64,000 nucleotides of DNA from Nocardia carnea. GTDB lineage: Bacteria; Actinomycetota; Actinomycetes; Mycobacteriales; Mycobacteriaceae. Of this stretch, positions 38,248 to 48,555 are shown one piece after another; within the stretch, counting starts at the first letter, position 1, and each line of letters opens with the position of its first letter. The stretch spans positions 1 through 64,000 of the forward strand of contig NZ_JARWOV010000043.1 in NCBI RefSeq assembly GCF_029868855.1, written 5' to 3'. Below the pieces are notes generated by a model. It was not told where the DNA came from. It saw only the letters and a list, made by a program, of their open reading frames with translations, and did not search any database. Position numbers and translations under genes: made by a program.

Positions 38248-40155
38248 TCAAGCTTCGACCGCGGCCGCCGCGAACTGCGAGTTGTAGAGGCGGTAGTACG
38301 CTGCCTGCCGCGCCAGCAGCTCCTCGTGGGTGCCCTGTTCGACGATATGGCCGTCCTCCATCACCACGATCAGATCGGCGTCGCGAATGGTGGAGAGCCG
38401 GTGGGCGATGACGAAGCTGGTGCGGTCGCGGCGCAGTTCGGCCGTGGCCTGCTGCACCAGTAGCTCGGTGCGGGTGTCCACGGAGCTGGTGGCCTCGTCC
38501 AGCACCAGGATGGTGGGTTTGGCGAGGAACGCACGCGCGATGGTGATCAGCTGTTTCTCGCCCGCGCTGACCCCGGTACCTTCTTCGTCGATCACGGTGT
38601 CGTACCCGGCGGGCAGGGAGTGTACGAAGCGGTCCACGTAGGCGGCGCGGGCGGCGTCGAGGATATCGGCCTCGCTCGCCTCCGGGTCGCCGTAGGCGAT
38701 GTTCTCTTTGATGGTGCCCTTGAACAGCCACGTGTCCTGCAGCACCATGCCGATACGGGAGCGCAGTCTGTCGCGGCCGATATCGGTGATATCGACCCCG
38801 TCGATGCTGATCGTGCCGGAATCCAGTTCGTAGAACCGCAGCAGCAGATTGACCAGCGTGGTCTTCCCGGCGCCTGTGGGCCCGACGATGGCCACCACAT
38901 GCCCTGGCTCGGCCACCAGCGAAAGGTCGTCGATCACCGGGGTCTGCGGTTCGTACCGGAAGGAGACGTCGTCGAATTCCACCCGCCCGCGCTCGGGTGG
39001 TGCCGCGGGTTCCCGCACGGGGTCCGGGCTCTGTTCCTCGGCGTCCAGGATTTCGAAGATCCGCTCTGCGGAGGCCACGCCCGACTGCAGCAGATTCGCC
39101 ATGGCACCGATCTGGGTGAGCGGCTGGCTGAACTGGCGCGAGTACTGGATGAATGCCTGCACTTCGCCCAGCGACAGCTGGCCGGAGGCGACCCGCAGGC
39201 CGCCGATCAAGGCGACCAGCACGTAGTTCAGGTTCCCCAGGAACATCGACGACGGCATGATCAGCCCGGAGATGAACTGTGCCTTGAAGCTGGACTGGTA
39301 CAAATGCTCGTTGCGCTCGTCGAACGCGGCACCGACCTGCTTGCTGCGGCCGAAGGCGGTGACGATCTCGTGCCCGGTGTAGGCCTCTTCCACCTGGGCG
39401 TTCACCAGTCCGGTGTACTTCCACTGATCCACGAAATGCGGTTTGGACCGTTTCGCGATCTGCGCTGTCACGATGATCACCGCGGGCACTGTCAGCAGGG
39501 CGATCAGCGCGAGCAGCCAGGAGATCCAGAACATCATCCCGAGAATGCCGAGCACGGTGAGCAGCGAGATCAACAGCTGGCTCATCGTCTGCTGCAGGCT
39601 CTGCGAGATATTGTCCACATCGTTGGTGACCCGGCTGAGCACATCGCCGCGTGGTGCGGAATCGAAATAGCTCAGCGGCAGCCGGTGGATCTTGTCCTCC
39701 ACATCGGCGCGCAGCCGTTTGATGGTGCGGTTGATCAGGTCGTTGAGCAGGTAGGCCTGCAACCAGCCGAACAACGCGGCGCCCAGATACAACACCAGGA
39801 CCAGGGTCAGCACCCGGCCGACGGCGCCGAAGTCGATCCCGGCACCCGGTACAACCGCCATTCCCGACAGCATGTCGGCGAAGGTGTCCTGGCCCTGTGC
39901 GCGCAGCCCGGCGATGGCCTCTTCCTTGCTCACCCCCGCGGGCAGCTGCCGGCCGACGACACCGTCGAAGATCAGATTGGTGGCCTTGCCCAGCAGATAC
40001 GGGCCCGCGATATTGAGCACCACCGAGACGACACCGAGGGCGACGATGATCGCCACCAGCATTCGTTCCGGTGCGAGCCGGCCCACCAGCCGCTTCAGCG
40101 AGGGTTTGAACGATTTCGGTTTCGCATCGGGGGCGCCCGGCGTACCCGGTCTCAT
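38248..40155 (-). CDS. ABC exporter subunit B (permease-ATPase fusion)
   Basis: 635 residues. A six-helix exporter membrane domain (about 20-330) is followed by an ATPase domain with Walker [10 protein letters not shown] near 410 and Walker [13 protein letters not shown] near 540, with intact catalytic glutamate. Its signature motif is unusual, V-S-A-G-E-K-Q instead of L-S-G-G-Q. ATG 40155 overlaps the stop of the partner gene by 4 bp. In heterodimeric exporters one ATP site is degenerate; here this subunit supplies the good Walker B and a poor signature, complementing its partner. Similar to Rv1272c/Rv1273c-type lipid or drug exporters; substrate unknown. Confidence 0.92.
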   Translation of the reverse strand: MRPGTPGAPDAKPKSFKPSLKRLVGRLAPERMLVAIIVALGVVSVVLNIAGPYLLGKATNLIFDGVVGRQLPAGVSKEEAIAGLRAQGQDTFADMLSGMAVVPGAGIDFGAVGRVLTLVLVLYLGAALFGWLQAYLLNDLINRTIKRLRADVEDKIHRLPLSYFDSAPRGDVLSRVTNDVDNISQSLQQTMSQLLISLLTVLGILGMMFWISWLLALIALLTVPAVIIVTAQIAKRSKPHFVDQWKYTGLVNAQVEEAYTGHEIVTAFGRSKQVGAAFDERNEHLYQSSFKAQFISGLIMPSSMFLGNLNYVLVALIGGLRVASGQLSLGEVQAFIQYSRQFSQPLTQIGAMANLLQSGVASAERIFEILDAEEQSPDPVREPAAPPERGRVEFDDVSFRYEPQTPVIDDLSLVAEPGHVVAIVGPTGAGKTTLVNLLLRFYELDSGTISIDGVDITDIGRDRLRSRIGMVLQDTWLFKGTIKENIAYGDPEASEADILDAARAAYVDRFVHSLPAGYDTVIDEEGTGVSAGEKQLITIARAFLAKPTILVLDEATSSVDTRTELLVQQATAELRRDRTSFVIAHRLSTIRDADLIVVMEDGHIVEQGTHEELLARQAAYYRLYNSQFAAAAVEA

Positions 40156-41885
40156 CGTGCTTCCTCCACACTCAGCTGGGATTCCACGATCTCCCGGTAC
40201 TCGGCGCAGTCGCGGACCAGCTCGTCATGGGTGCCGAGGCCGACCATGGCCCCGTCCTCGAGCACTACGATCTGGTCGGCGTCGCGGATGGTGGCGATCC
40301 GCTGGGCCACGATGATCACCGCGGCGTCCGCCGTCTCCGGCCGCAGAGCCGCCCGCAGCCGCGCGTCGGTGGCGACGTCGAGCGCGGAGAACGAATCGTC
40401 GAACAAATACACCCGCGGAGTGCGCACCAGTGCGCGGGCGATGGCCAGCCGCTGCCGCTGCCCGCCCGAGACGGTGGTGCCGCCCTGCGCGACCGGTGTT
40501 TCCAGTCCCTGCGGCATGGCCCGCACGAAGTCGGCGGCCTGAGCGATCTCCAGGCAGCGCCACAGCTCCTCGTCGGTCGCGTCCGGATCGCCGTAGCGCA
40601 AATTGCTCGCCACGGTGCCGGAAAACAGATAGCCCTTCTGCGGTACCAGGGCGATCCGGGACCGCAATTCGTTCAGGTCGAGGTCGCGGATATCGGTGCC
40701 GCCGAGCAGGACAGCGCCCTCGGTGGCGTCCATGAGCCGCGGGATCAAGTTCAGCAGAGTGGTCTTTCCCGCACCTGTCGATCCGACGATCGCGGTGGTC
40801 TGCCCGGGCTCCACCCGGAAGTCGATACCGCGCAGCACCGGCTGTTCGGCGCCCGGGTAACTGAATCCGGCGTCGCGGATCTGCACCTGGGCCGGGTCGC
40901 CCTGGAACGGTCGCGGCTGCTCGGGTGAGCGCACCGACGATTCGGTGCCCAGCACCTCGGAGATGCGATCCGCCGAGACCGCGGCGCGCGGCGCCATCAT
41001 GGCCAGGAACGAGGCCATCATGACCGCCATCAGGATCTGCATGATGTAGGACAGCAGGGCGGTCAGCGATCCGATCTGCATCTCGCCGGCGTCGATCGCC
41101 TTTCCGCCGAACCAGATCACGGCGACCGAGGTGATATTGCTGATCAGCATGACGGCCGGGAACATCAGCGCCATCAACCGGCCGACCCGCACCGAGATAT
41201 CGGTGAGTTCGGTATTGGCGACCTCGAACCGCCACACTTCGAGCCGTTCCCGGACGAACGCGCGCACCACCCGGATACCGGTGATCTGCTCGCGCAGCAC
41301 CCGGTTGACCTCGTCGAGCCGAGTCTGCATCAGGCGGAAGGCAGGCACCATCCGGGCGATGATGAGCCCCATGCTCAGCGCCAGCGCCGGCACCGCGATC
41401 AACAGCAGCCAGGACAGGCCGAGATCCTCGCGCAATGCCATCACGATGCCGCCGACGCACATGATCGGGGCCATCACCGCCACGGTCGAGGCCATGACCA
41501 CGAGCAACTGCACCTGCTGCACATCGTTGGTGTTACGGGTGATCAGCGACGGCGCACCGAACATCCCCACCTCTCGGGCCGAGAAGGTGTTCACCTGGTG
41601 CAGCAGCGCGGCGCGCAGATCGCGACCGGCGCCCATCGCGGCCTGCGCGGCGAGCAGCACCGAAGAGGCGGATGCGATGATCTGTACCCCCGATACGGCC
41701 AGCATCCGCAGGCCCGCGGTCCAGATATAGCCGATATCGCCCTTGGTGATGCCCTCGTCGATCAGGTCGGCGTTCAGGCTGGGCAGGTACAGCATGGCGA
41801 TCACCGAGATCAGCTGCAGTACCACGATCCCGGCCAGCTGTTTCCGGTACGGGACGAGGAAGTCGCGGAGCAGTCTGATCAGCAT
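40152..41885 (-). CDS. ABC exporter subunit A (permease-ATPase fusion)
   Basis: 577 residues with the same layout: six membrane helices (about 15-310), Walker [10 protein letters not shown] near 375, a canonical signature V-S-G-G-Q-R-Q near 475, and Walker [13 protein letters not shown]. The residue after the Walker B aspartate is Asp, not the catalytic Glu, so this ATP site should be weak. That is the hallmark of a heterodimeric exporter. It starts inside the 3' end of the Rrf2 gene (7-bp overlap) and ends in a 4-bp overlap with subunit B, forming a three-gene operon. Confidence 0.92.
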   Translation of the reverse strand: MLIRLLRDFLVPYRKQLAGIVVLQLISVIAMLYLPSLNADLIDEGITKGDIGYIWTAGLRMLAVSGVQIIASASSVLLAAQAAMGAGRDLRAALLHQVNTFSAREVGMFGAPSLITRNTNDVQQVQLLVVMASTVAVMAPIMCVGGIVMALREDLGLSWLLLIAVPALALSMGLIIARMVPAFRLMQTRLDEVNRVLREQITGIRVVRAFVRERLEVWRFEVANTELTDISVRVGRLMALMFPAVMLISNITSVAVIWFGGKAIDAGEMQIGSLTALLSYIMQILMAVMMASFLAMMAPRAAVSADRISEVLGTESSVRSPEQPRPFQGDPAQVQIRDAGFSYPGAEQPVLRGIDFRVEPGQTTAIVGSTGAGKTTLLNLIPRLMDATEGAVLLGGTDIRDLDLNELRSRIALVPQKGYLFSGTVASNLRYGDPDATDEELWRCLEIAQAADFVRAMPQGLETPVAQGGTTVSGGQRQRLAIARALVRTPRVYLFDDSFSALDVATDARLRAALRPETADAAVIIVAQRIATIRDADQIVVLEDGAMVGLGTHDELVRDCAEYREIVESQLSVEEAR

Positions 41886-42421
41886 GATGACCGAACGCTA
41901 CCGTCTGATTTCGCGGATCGCCCGGCAATTTCCGGCGGGTCCGGTGGGGCCGGATCAGCGGGTTCCCGGCGGGCCCAGGCGCCGGGGTCGGCGGTGAGCG
42001 CCGCCACGAAATCCGGTAGCGCGCCGCCTGCGATATCGGCCAGCGTCACGTTCTCCAGGACGGCCCGGATATTCACCCGTAACGCGATCCACACCTGTTG
42101 GAGCGGTTCGGCGGCAGCCGGGTACCGCACCTCCTCGGGACGCAGCCCGCGCACCGACGCGAGCGGTCCTTCGATCGCCCGGATGACATCGGCGATCGAG
42201 ATATCGCGCGCCGGTCGGGCCAGCCGATAGCCGCCGTCGGGGCCGCGCCGGCTGGTCACCAATCCGGCGCGGCGTAGCTCGGCCAGAACGCTCTCCAGCA
42301 CTTTGGGCGCGATCTGCTGGGCGGCTGCGATGGCCTCCGCCTTCACGGCGGAGGCCTGATCGGCTGCCGTGATCTCGAGCAGTGTGCGCACGGCATGATC
42401 CACCTTCGCGGTGATGTGCAC
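41879..42421 (-). CDS. Rrf2-family regulator of the ABC exporter operon
   Basis: 180 residues from GTG 42421 (V-H-I-T-A-K-V-D-H-A-V-R-T, the standard Rrf2 opening; a TTG two codons earlier is also open). The winged helix ends in S-R-R-G-P-D-G-G-Y-R-L-A-R-P, the diagnostic wing motif. The three clustered cysteines that bind an iron-sulfur cluster in IscR/NsrR are absent; the only cysteine is the last residue, so it likely senses something else. It overlaps the exporter subunit A start, so it is probably the autogenous regulator. Confidence 0.88.
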   Translation of the reverse strand: MHITAKVDHAVRTLLEITAADQASAVKAEAIAAAQQIAPKVLESVLAELRRAGLVTSRRGPDGGYRLARPARDISIADVIRAIEGPLASVRGLRPEEVRYPAAAEPLQQVWIALRVNIRAVLENVTLADIAGGALPDFVAALTADPGAWARREPADPAPPDPPEIAGRSAKSDGSVRSSC

Positions 42422-42436
42422 GACCAACCTGACCTT

Positions 42437-43021
42437 TCACTCCGCCAGAGCCGCGAGCGCCGCGTCCAGCAGCGTCGACTCCACCACATCATCCCCCGCG
42501 TCCGGTGCTATCTCGTTCGAAATCAGCGCGACGGTCACGATCTCCATGGCCGCGCTGGCCCGCAGCAGCTGTACCGGCGTGGGATCGGGACCGGCCAGCC
42601 AGTTCCGGACGACCTTGTGGGCGTCCACTATCACCGGATACTGATCGGCCACCGCGTTGATGATGGCCACCGCGTTGCGGACCATCATCTCCCCGGCGTC
42701 CCGGTTCCGGATCATGACCCGGATATAGGCGCGCAACACGGCACGGCGACCCTCGGCGTCGGGTGCCGGCATCGTTTCGACCTCGTCGGCCAACGCGCGT
42801 AATGCGTCCAGTAGCGGGTTGATGACGGCGACCAGAAGGTCGAGTTTCGACGAATAGTGATAGTAGAGCGACGGTTTTGTGATTCCGACCGCATCTGCCA
42901 CTTCCCGCAGGCTGGTCTGTTCGAAACCCTTGCTCACGAACAGCCGCACGGCGGCGTCCAGGATCGCCTTCTTGGTGTCCCGACCTGCGGTAACGTGGGC
43001 GTCAGTTCGCCGATTCGTCAT
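42437..43021 (-). CDS. TetR-family regulator, divergent from MMPL gene
   Basis: 194 residues. The helix-turn-helix region I-L-D-A-A-V-R-L-F, T-S-L-R-E-V-A-D-A-V-G-I-T-K-P-S-L-Y-Y-H-Y (residues 20-60) is textbook TetR. The C-terminal domain is helical. It ends 15 bp from the Rrf2 start and is followed by it on the same strand, so read-through is possible. It faces an MMPL gene across 263 bp containing a perfect palindrome at 43110-43123. Confidence 0.9.
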   Translation of the reverse strand: MTNRRTDAHVTAGRDTKKAILDAAVRLFVSKGFEQTSLREVADAVGITKPSLYYHYSSKLDLLVAVINPLLDALRALADEVETMPAPDAEGRRAVLRAYIRVMIRNRDAGEMMVRNAVAIINAVADQYPVIVDAHKVVRNWLAGPDPTPVQLLRASAAMEIVTVALISNEIAPDAGDDVVESTLLDAALAALAE

Positions 43022-43109
43022 GTTCGGTCCTCTCGTTCTCCCGGCCGTCGCGCACGGTAGGCCGCCGGAAGTCGAGCTTGTTCCTCCGTTTAACCTGCCG
43101 GTAGTCTAC

Positions 43110-43123
43110 CTACCGTACGGTAG
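43110..43123. promoter_or_regulatory. TetR operator palindrome
   Basis: CTACCGTACGGTAG is a perfect 14-bp palindrome in an A+T-richer stretch between the divergent TetR and MMPL genes, the expected place and type for TetR control. Confidence 0.75.
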
Positions 43124-43284
43124 ATAAAGGGCGTCCACCGTGTAGGCGGATCCATACCGATCACGCGACCGAGGCCGAGGCCTCCCCCGCTGATCCGGTC
43201 CGCGAAAGCGACGCCGGCCGTCAGTTCGTCACAGCACAGCACATACGACCAAACCGTCTCGGCCTCGCCTAGGAGAAATCCCTC

Positions 43285-45669
43285 GTGTCCGTATTCCTGT
43301 ACAGATGGGGAAAGTTCGCTTTCCGCCGGAAGTGGATAGTGCTGCCCGTATGGGCGCTGATACTGGTGCTACTCGGCGGGGCAGCGGGCGCGCTGGCCAA
43401 GCCGTTCCAGGACAGCTTCGAAATGCCTGGCCTGCCCTCGGAACGGGCCACGGCCATCCTCGAGGAACATATGCCCCAGATGGCCTCGATGTTCAGCATC
43501 GACGCCGTCACCGGTCAATATGTCATCGCGGCACCGAACGGCACGCTGGCCGACGAACCCAATATGACGGCGGTGGACGCGCTGGTCCAGCGGCTGAACG
43601 AACTCGATATCGTCGACCACAGCGAACCGGTCGTCAACCCGGTCACCGCGACCGCGATGATGCCGGCCAGCCAGGAGGCCGCGGCAGAGCAGGCCGCGGC
43701 CGCGGCCGAACTCGAACCCGGCCAGGCGCCGCCCATGCCGGAACCGAACTGCCTCGACGGCCGCGACTCCCCCGACTTCAAGGCCCTGTGCGGCGGCGCC
43801 CCGCTGAATGTGCTCAGCGAAGACCGGCCGGAAACCGTCGCCGTGATCGACGTGAAATTCACGATGCCGAGCTTCTCCGATGTCACCGAGGAGCACCGGC
43901 AGGCGGCCGAGGCCATCGCCCAGGAAGGCCGCAACGCCGGGCTCACCGTCGAGATGAGCGGCGCCATCGCGCAGACCCAGCCCGAATCCGGGCAGGCCGA
44001 GATGATCGGCATCGGAGTCGCGCTGATCGTGATGATCATCGCCTTCGGCGCCATCGTGGCCGCGTTCGTCCCCATCGTCACCGGAATCGTCGGCGTCGCC
44101 TGCGCGGGCGCGCTCATCCTGACCGGCACCTCGCTGACCGAGGTCCCGACCTTCACACCGATCCTGGCATCGATGATCGGCCTGGCGCTGTCCATCGACT
44201 ACGCCCTGTTCATCGTCTCCCGGTACAAACACGAACTCGTCGTCCAGGATTCTCCGGAGGAAGCCGCGGGTGTCGCGGTGGGTACCGCCGGTTCGGCCGT
44301 CGTTTTCGCCGGGCTGACCGTCGTGGTCGCGCTGCTCGGCCTGTCCGTGGTCGGGATCGGCTTCCTCACCATGATGGGTATCGGCGGCGCGATCGCGGCC
44401 GGGTTCGCCGTGCTCGCGGCCACCACCCTGATGCCGGCCCTACTCGGCGCGCTCGGGAAATCGCTGTTCAAACCGAAACTGCCGCTGATCGCCCAGCACG
44501 ATCCCGAGGACGACCACTCCGTCACCAACGGGATGCGTTTCGCCCGGCTCATCGCCCGGGTACCGGTGCTCACCCTGGTCCTCAGCGCCCTGGTGCTGGG
44601 CGCGCTGGCCGCCCCGGCCACCCAGCTGAACCTCGGCCTGCCCGGTGGCGACAGCATGCCGGAGGACTCCTCGGTTCGTAAGGCCTACGAACTGCAGACC
44701 GCAGGCTTCGGTGAAGGTAAGAACGGCACGCTCGTGGTCGCGGTCGATCTCTCCGAAACCCCCGCCGACCAGCGCGACGCCGCCCTCACCGCACTCCGCG
44801 ATCAACTGGCGGGCTACGACGGCGTGGATTACCTCAGCGTCGCGCAGCCCAGTAAGGACGGTCAGGCCGCACTGTTCCAGGTGGTACCCGAAACCGGGCC
44901 CAACAGTGCGGAAACGCAGGATCTGGTCGAACATGCCCGCGATGCCGAAGCAGCGCTGAAGGACCAGTACGGCATGGAATACGGAATCACCGGCCAGACG
45001 GCCATCTACGCCGACGTCAACAGTGTCCTGCTCGACAGCATCATCCCGTACATGGCCATCGTCGCGGTGGCGGCGTTCATCCTGCTGCTGCTGGTGTTCC
45101 GGTCGATCCTGGTCCCGCTGACCGCGGCGCTCGGCTTCCTGCTCTCGATGGCCGCGACCTTCGGTGTCACGGTGCTGATCTTCCAGGAGGGCGCCTTCGG
45201 CCTGGTCGACGACACCCATCCGATCATCAGCTTCCTGCCCATCGTGCTGATCGGCCTGGTATTCGGCCTGGCCATGGATTACCAGGTGTTCCTGGTGACC
45301 CGGATGCGCGAGGAATACGTGCACGGCAAGGAACCGAAACGGGCGATGGTCGACGGATACCACCACGGCGCCCGCGTGGTGGCCGCGGCGGCGGTCATCA
45401 TGATCTCGGTCTTCGGCGGTTTCATGCTCTCGCCCGACATCACCTCGAAATCCATGGGCTTCGCACTGGCAGCGGGCGTTTTCTTCGACGCCTTCCTGGT
45501 GCGGATGGTGCTGATCCCGTCGCTGCTGGTACTGCTGGGCAAATGGGCCTGGTGGATGCCGGCCTGGCTGGACCGGATCCTGCCGGATATCGACGTCGAA
45601 GGAACGAAGCTGCGCGAACTGCAGCAACGCGCCAAGACGAAGGCAGTCGAGGAACCCGCCGGGGTCTGA
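43285..45669 (+). CDS. MMPL/RND-family membrane transporter (second of three)
   Basis: 794 residues. One N-terminal helix (V-L-P-V-W-A-L-I-L-V-L-L-G), an external loop, helices from about 240 to 400 with S-I-D-Y-A-L-F-I-V, a second loop, and helices from about 580 to 740 with A-M-D-Y-Q-V-F-L-V. The first loop holds a Gly/Pro/Glu-rich segment and two cysteines (C-L-D-G and C-G-G). GTG 43285 is preceded by AGGAG. Control by the divergent TetR protein through the palindrome at 43110-43123 is likely. Substrate unknown; this longer type resembles actinobacterial MmpL-like drug or lipid exporters. Confidence 0.93.
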   Translation: MSVFLYRWGKFAFRRKWIVLPVWALILVLLGGAAGALAKPFQDSFEMPGLPSERATAILEEHMPQMASMFSIDAVTGQYVIAAPNGTLADEPNMTAVDALVQRLNELDIVDHSEPVVNPVTATAMMPASQEAAAEQAAAAAELEPGQAPPMPEPNCLDGRDSPDFKALCGGAPLNVLSEDRPETVAVIDVKFTMPSFSDVTEEHRQAAEAIAQEGRNAGLTVEMSGAIAQTQPESGQAEMIGIGVALIVMIIAFGAIVAAFVPIVTGIVGVACAGALILTGTSLTEVPTFTPILASMIGLALSIDYALFIVSRYKHELVVQDSPEEAAGVAVGTAGSAVVFAGLTVVVALLGLSVVGIGFLTMMGIGGAIAAGFAVLAATTLMPALLGALGKSLFKPKLPLIAQHDPEDDHSVTNGMRFARLIARVPVLTLVLSALVLGALAAPATQLNLGLPGGDSMPEDSSVRKAYELQTAGFGEGKNGTLVVAVDLSETPADQRDAALTALRDQLAGYDGVDYLSVAQPSKDGQAALFQVVPETGPNSAETQDLVEHARDAEAALKDQYGMEYGITGQTAIYADVNSVLLDSIIPYMAIVAVAAFILLLLVFRSILVPLTAALGFLLSMAATFGVTVLIFQEGAFGLVDDTHPIISFLPIVLIGLVFGLAMDYQVFLVTRMREEYVHGKEPKRAMVDGYHHGARVVAAAAVIMISVFGGFMLSPDITSKSMGFALAAGVFFDAFLVRMVLIPSLLVLLGKWAWWMPAWLDRILPDIDVEGTKLRELQQRAKTKAVEEPAGV

Positions 45670-45681
45670 TCCAGGCGATAC

Positions 45682-45717
45682 GAACCGGCCGGCGCCCCGC
45701 GGGGTGCCGGCCGGTTC
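45682..45717. terminator. Bidirectional terminator after MMPL gene
   Basis: Perfect 12-bp arms GAACCGGCCGGC (45682-45693) and GCCGGCCGGTTC (45706-45717) with a 12-base GC-rich loop, between two convergent stops. Confidence 0.78.
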
Positions 45718-45741
45718 TGTGCGCTCGGCGGGTACGCCGGG

Positions 45742-46461
45742 TCAGCGCCAAGCGGGCAGCTGCGGGAGCTCGGCCGGGAGGTTGTCGTCCGCGCCGCGTC
45801 CCAACAACCAGGCCAGCAGCGACGCGGCCGGTGCCGCGACCTTCCGATCCGGGTCGCCGGTGCCGACCGTCGCACCGAAACCGGTATCGGTCGCTTGGAT
45901 CTCGAACGGCCGCGTATCCGGGCGAGTCCCCAGATCGGCGGCGACCTCCGCGAGCAGCTCTGCCACGAAATCCGCCGGCCACTGCGCGGGGGTGTAGCCG
46001 GCGTTCAGATCCACATGGTGAATCCGCAACTCCTGTAATCGCATCCAGGGAACCCGGTACGCCGGCAACGGACGCCCCTGCCTGGTGCGAACCTCGGTCT
46101 GCCACTGCTCGGCGGTCGGCACGCGGGCCATTCCCAGCAACCGGTCGGCCGATTCCACGAGATCGGCACGCTGTTCGGCGAGCGGGCGCGGCGCTCCCAA
46201 CTCGATATCGGCATCGCGCAACGCAGTGCTGGCGTACTGCGGCGTCTCCACTCCGGTATGCGCCCAGAGCAGGAGATTGACCAGGCTGTCGGCATTTCGC
46301 GAGATATGTGCGAGCACATGACCCCTGGTCCAGCCGGGAAGCGCGGAGGCGGCGGTGAGCGCCGCATCGTCGAGTGTGTCTACGGTGGCGAGCAATTCGG
46401 CGGTCGCCTCGACGACCGCCGCCATCCGTATGGTGAGCGATTCGATGAAATCCCTGGGCAC
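45742..46461 (-). CDS. Maleylpyruvate isomerase/mycothiol-dependent DinB-fold protein (TIGR03083 type)
   Basis: 239 residues from GTG 46461; the frame opens 48 codons earlier but with no protein-like sequence. The DinB-fold N-terminal bundle has the family motif L-P-G-W-T-R-G-H-V-L-A-H-I near residue 40 and the metal histidines (R-G-H, H-H-V-D-L). The C-terminal half is the mycothiol-type alpha/beta domain. Family members use mycothiol for isomerisation or S-transfer; the exact reaction is not inferable. Confidence 0.85.
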   Translation of the reverse strand: MPRDFIESLTIRMAAVVEATAELLATVDTLDDAALTAASALPGWTRGHVLAHISRNADSLVNLLLWAHTGVETPQYASTALRDADIELGAPRPLAEQRADLVESADRLLGMARVPTAEQWQTEVRTRQGRPLPAYRVPWMRLQELRIHHVDLNAGYTPAQWPADFVAELLAEVAADLGTRPDTRPFEIQATDTGFGATVGTGDPDRKVAAPAASLLAWLLGRGADDNLPAELPQLPAWR

Positions 46462-46716
46462 GCCACCGACCCTAACGCCGTGCTCGGGCCCGCGAGATTT
46501 CGTACATGCGCAAGCACTCCGTGGACGCAGCACGGAGACCCCGCCGCCGGTCCCGGACGAAAACACCACCGTGCTCGATCGGCATCGTAAGTGTTCCGGC
46601 CGCACATCATGTCTCGGTCGTCATCGGGTAACGCCGCGGTGCGGCGCCTCCGGCCGGCGGACCGGCATTGCCGAGCTCGCGGCACGGTCCGGATGCTCCG
46701 GCCCCCGGTCTTCCGC
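46462..46716. other. Intergenic region between isomerase-like gene and vsr
   Basis: About 255 bp with no recognised gene; presumably holds the isomerase-like promoter. Confidence 0.3.
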
Positions 46717-47148
46717 TCAACGCCCCAGGGCCGTCTGCACCCGGTCCGCCGCGCACACCGGATCCTCGTGTTCCCAAATCCGCACCACTTGCCAGCCCGC
46801 GGCGATCAGGGCCGCGTCGGTGGCGCGATCCCGGGCGACATTGCCGGCCAGTTTCTCCGCCCACCAGGCCGCATTGTTCTTCGGGTCGGTCGCATGGATC
46901 GGGCAGCGATGCCAGAAACAGCCGTCCACATATACCGCGACCCGACGCCGCGGGAACACCAGATCCGCCCGCCGCCGCTGACCACGGATCGGCGCCCGGT
47001 CCACGAAATAGCGGATACCGCGCCGATGCAGTTCACGCCGCAGTGCCAGTTCCGGCGCGGTATGCGCCCGCCGCTGCCGCGACATCCGCGCGCTGGTCAC
47101 GGGGTCGGTGGCCGGACGGTGGCTGCTGCGGGCGGGATCGCCGGTCAT
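46717..47148 (-). CDS. vsr: Very short patch repair endonuclease
   Basis: 143 residues. The Vsr pattern is complete: a T-S-A-R-M-S-R-Q-R leader, A-D-L-V-F-P-R-R-R-V-A-V-Y-V-D-G-C-F-W-H-R-C-P holding the catalytic aspartate and zinc cysteine/histidine residues, then N-A-A-W-W-A-E-K and V-x-R-I-W-E-H-E. The enzyme nicks 5' of the T in T:G mismatches that arise when 5-methylcytosine deaminates. The start overlaps the methyltransferase stop by 4 bp, so both are made together; no restriction endonuclease is adjacent. Confidence 0.93.
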   Translation of the reverse strand: MTGDPARSSHRPATDPVTSARMSRQRRAHTAPELALRRELHRRGIRYFVDRAPIRGQRRRADLVFPRRRVAVYVDGCFWHRCPIHATDPKNNAAWWAEKLAGNVARDRATDAALIAAGWQVVRIWEHEDPVCAADRVQTALGR

Positions 47149-48293
47149 GCCGCCGACCCACCCATCCGCACCAGATGCGCCTGCACGTCGTCGAGGAAAC
47201 CGGCCGGGAAACGCAGTGTGCCCATTCCGGTCCGGCGCAGGAAACCGGCCGTCGCCCGCGCCGAGAGCAACCGGGTGTCGGTGAGGAAGAACCGCAGGTC
47301 CTCATACGGTTCGTGGACCGGCCACGGCGACAACGGCACCTCGAACACCTGGCCGGAATGCCCCCACGCCGCGCCCGGCCACGGACTTCCCGGCGGTAGT
47401 GGAATATGTCCCGGTATCGGGTCGCCCGGCGTCCGCAGCCGCGAGGCCACCCAGGACGCCATCCGCACACTCACCGCATTACCCACCAGCCGCCAGCGCT
47501 GACCGGGCCGGAATCCCGGTACCGCCAGCGCCGGTTCGGTCCAGCCGGGAGCGAACCCCTGGAGTCGTTCCCCATCGGTGATGCCCGGCGTCACTATCTC
47601 TCCGGACGGCAACCGCACCGCCGGCGCGCTCGGAATACCCAGTCCGGACCCGCCCTTGAGTGTGGGTACGGCGTTGACCACCCAGCCCAGGCCGCGCACA
47701 CCCTCGGTCCAGTAGAAACCGCACGGGTCGCTGTCGACGCAACCCAGCAGTCGCGGACCGGCGTCGTCGGCGAACAGTACGGTGCGCGGATCCTCGGTCC
47801 GGGAGGCCAGCATGAGTACCCGGTTGCGCCGCTGCGGCAGGCCGAACGCCCGCGCGTCCACCACCCGGTAGGCCCAGGTGTAACCGAGTTCGTCGAGGGC
47901 GTCGGTGATATGGCGCATTGCCGCGCCGCGGCCGAGTTGCAGCATGAACGGCACATTCTCGATCAGCAACCAGCGCGGCCCGCGCTTGCGCCGGACCAGG
48001 CGGAACACATGGTCGACCAGGCTCGAACGGGTCCCGGTGATCCCGGCGGTGCGGCCGGCCTGAGAGAGGTCCTGGCACGGGAATCCCGCGGCCACGAGCT
48101 CGGTGCCCGGCGGCAGTGCCCGTAGCCGGGTGATATCGGTGTGGAGTTCGGCATCGGGAAAACGCGCCGCCAATACCGCCCGCGCACCGGGATCGATCTC
48201 ACACAGCAGTGTGCTGTGCCAGCCGTGCGCCGCCAGTCCGAGCTCCAGCCCTCCGATCCCGGCGAAAAGCCCCACCATCCGCGCGCCCGTCAC
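47145..48293 (-). CDS. DNA (cytosine-5-)-methyltransferase
   Basis: 382 residues. It has the motif I G-L-F-A-G-I-G-G-L-E, motif IV G-F-P-C-Q-D-L-S-Q-A-G with the nucleophilic cysteine, motif VI E-N-V, motif VIII Q-R-R-N-R, and the late motif X region N-A-V-S-V. The start is GTG 48293 behind AGAGAGGA. It methylates C5 of cytosine in an unknown site. Paired with vsr and without a nuclease gene, it is an orphan or a remnant of a type II system. Confidence 0.94.
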   Translation of the reverse strand: MTGARMVGLFAGIGGLELGLAAHGWHSTLLCEIDPGARAVLAARFPDAELHTDITRLRALPPGTELVAAGFPCQDLSQAGRTAGITGTRSSLVDHVFRLVRRKRGPRWLLIENVPFMLQLGRGAAMRHITDALDELGYTWAYRVVDARAFGLPQRRNRVLMLASRTEDPRTVLFADDAGPRLLGCVDSDPCGFYWTEGVRGLGWVVNAVPTLKGGSGLGIPSAPAVRLPSGEIVTPGITDGERLQGFAPGWTEPALAVPGFRPGQRWRLVGNAVSVRMASWVASRLRTPGDPIPGHIPLPPGSPWPGAAWGHSGQVFEVPLSPWPVHEPYEDLRFFLTDTRLLSARATAGFLRRTGMGTLRFPAGFLDDVQAHLVRMGGSAA

Positions 48294-48555
48294 GAGGTCC
48301 TCTCTCCATCCGGTCCGGCTCCCGAAGCGAGATTACTCCGCGCGCCGGGCGGGTCCGCCGGGTCCGGTGAGCACCGGCACATCGGCCGGCGGAATGCCGG
48401 TGACCGGTGCGAACGATACGGCCCGCGTCCGCGAGTCGATCATCACCACCCGAGATCCATTCGGCGGCAATACCATCGAAAGTGCTGGTCAGAGCGTATA
48501 TCGCAGCTGCTTCCGATACCCGGGTCACACCATCCGGTCTGGCAGGATGGGCGCC

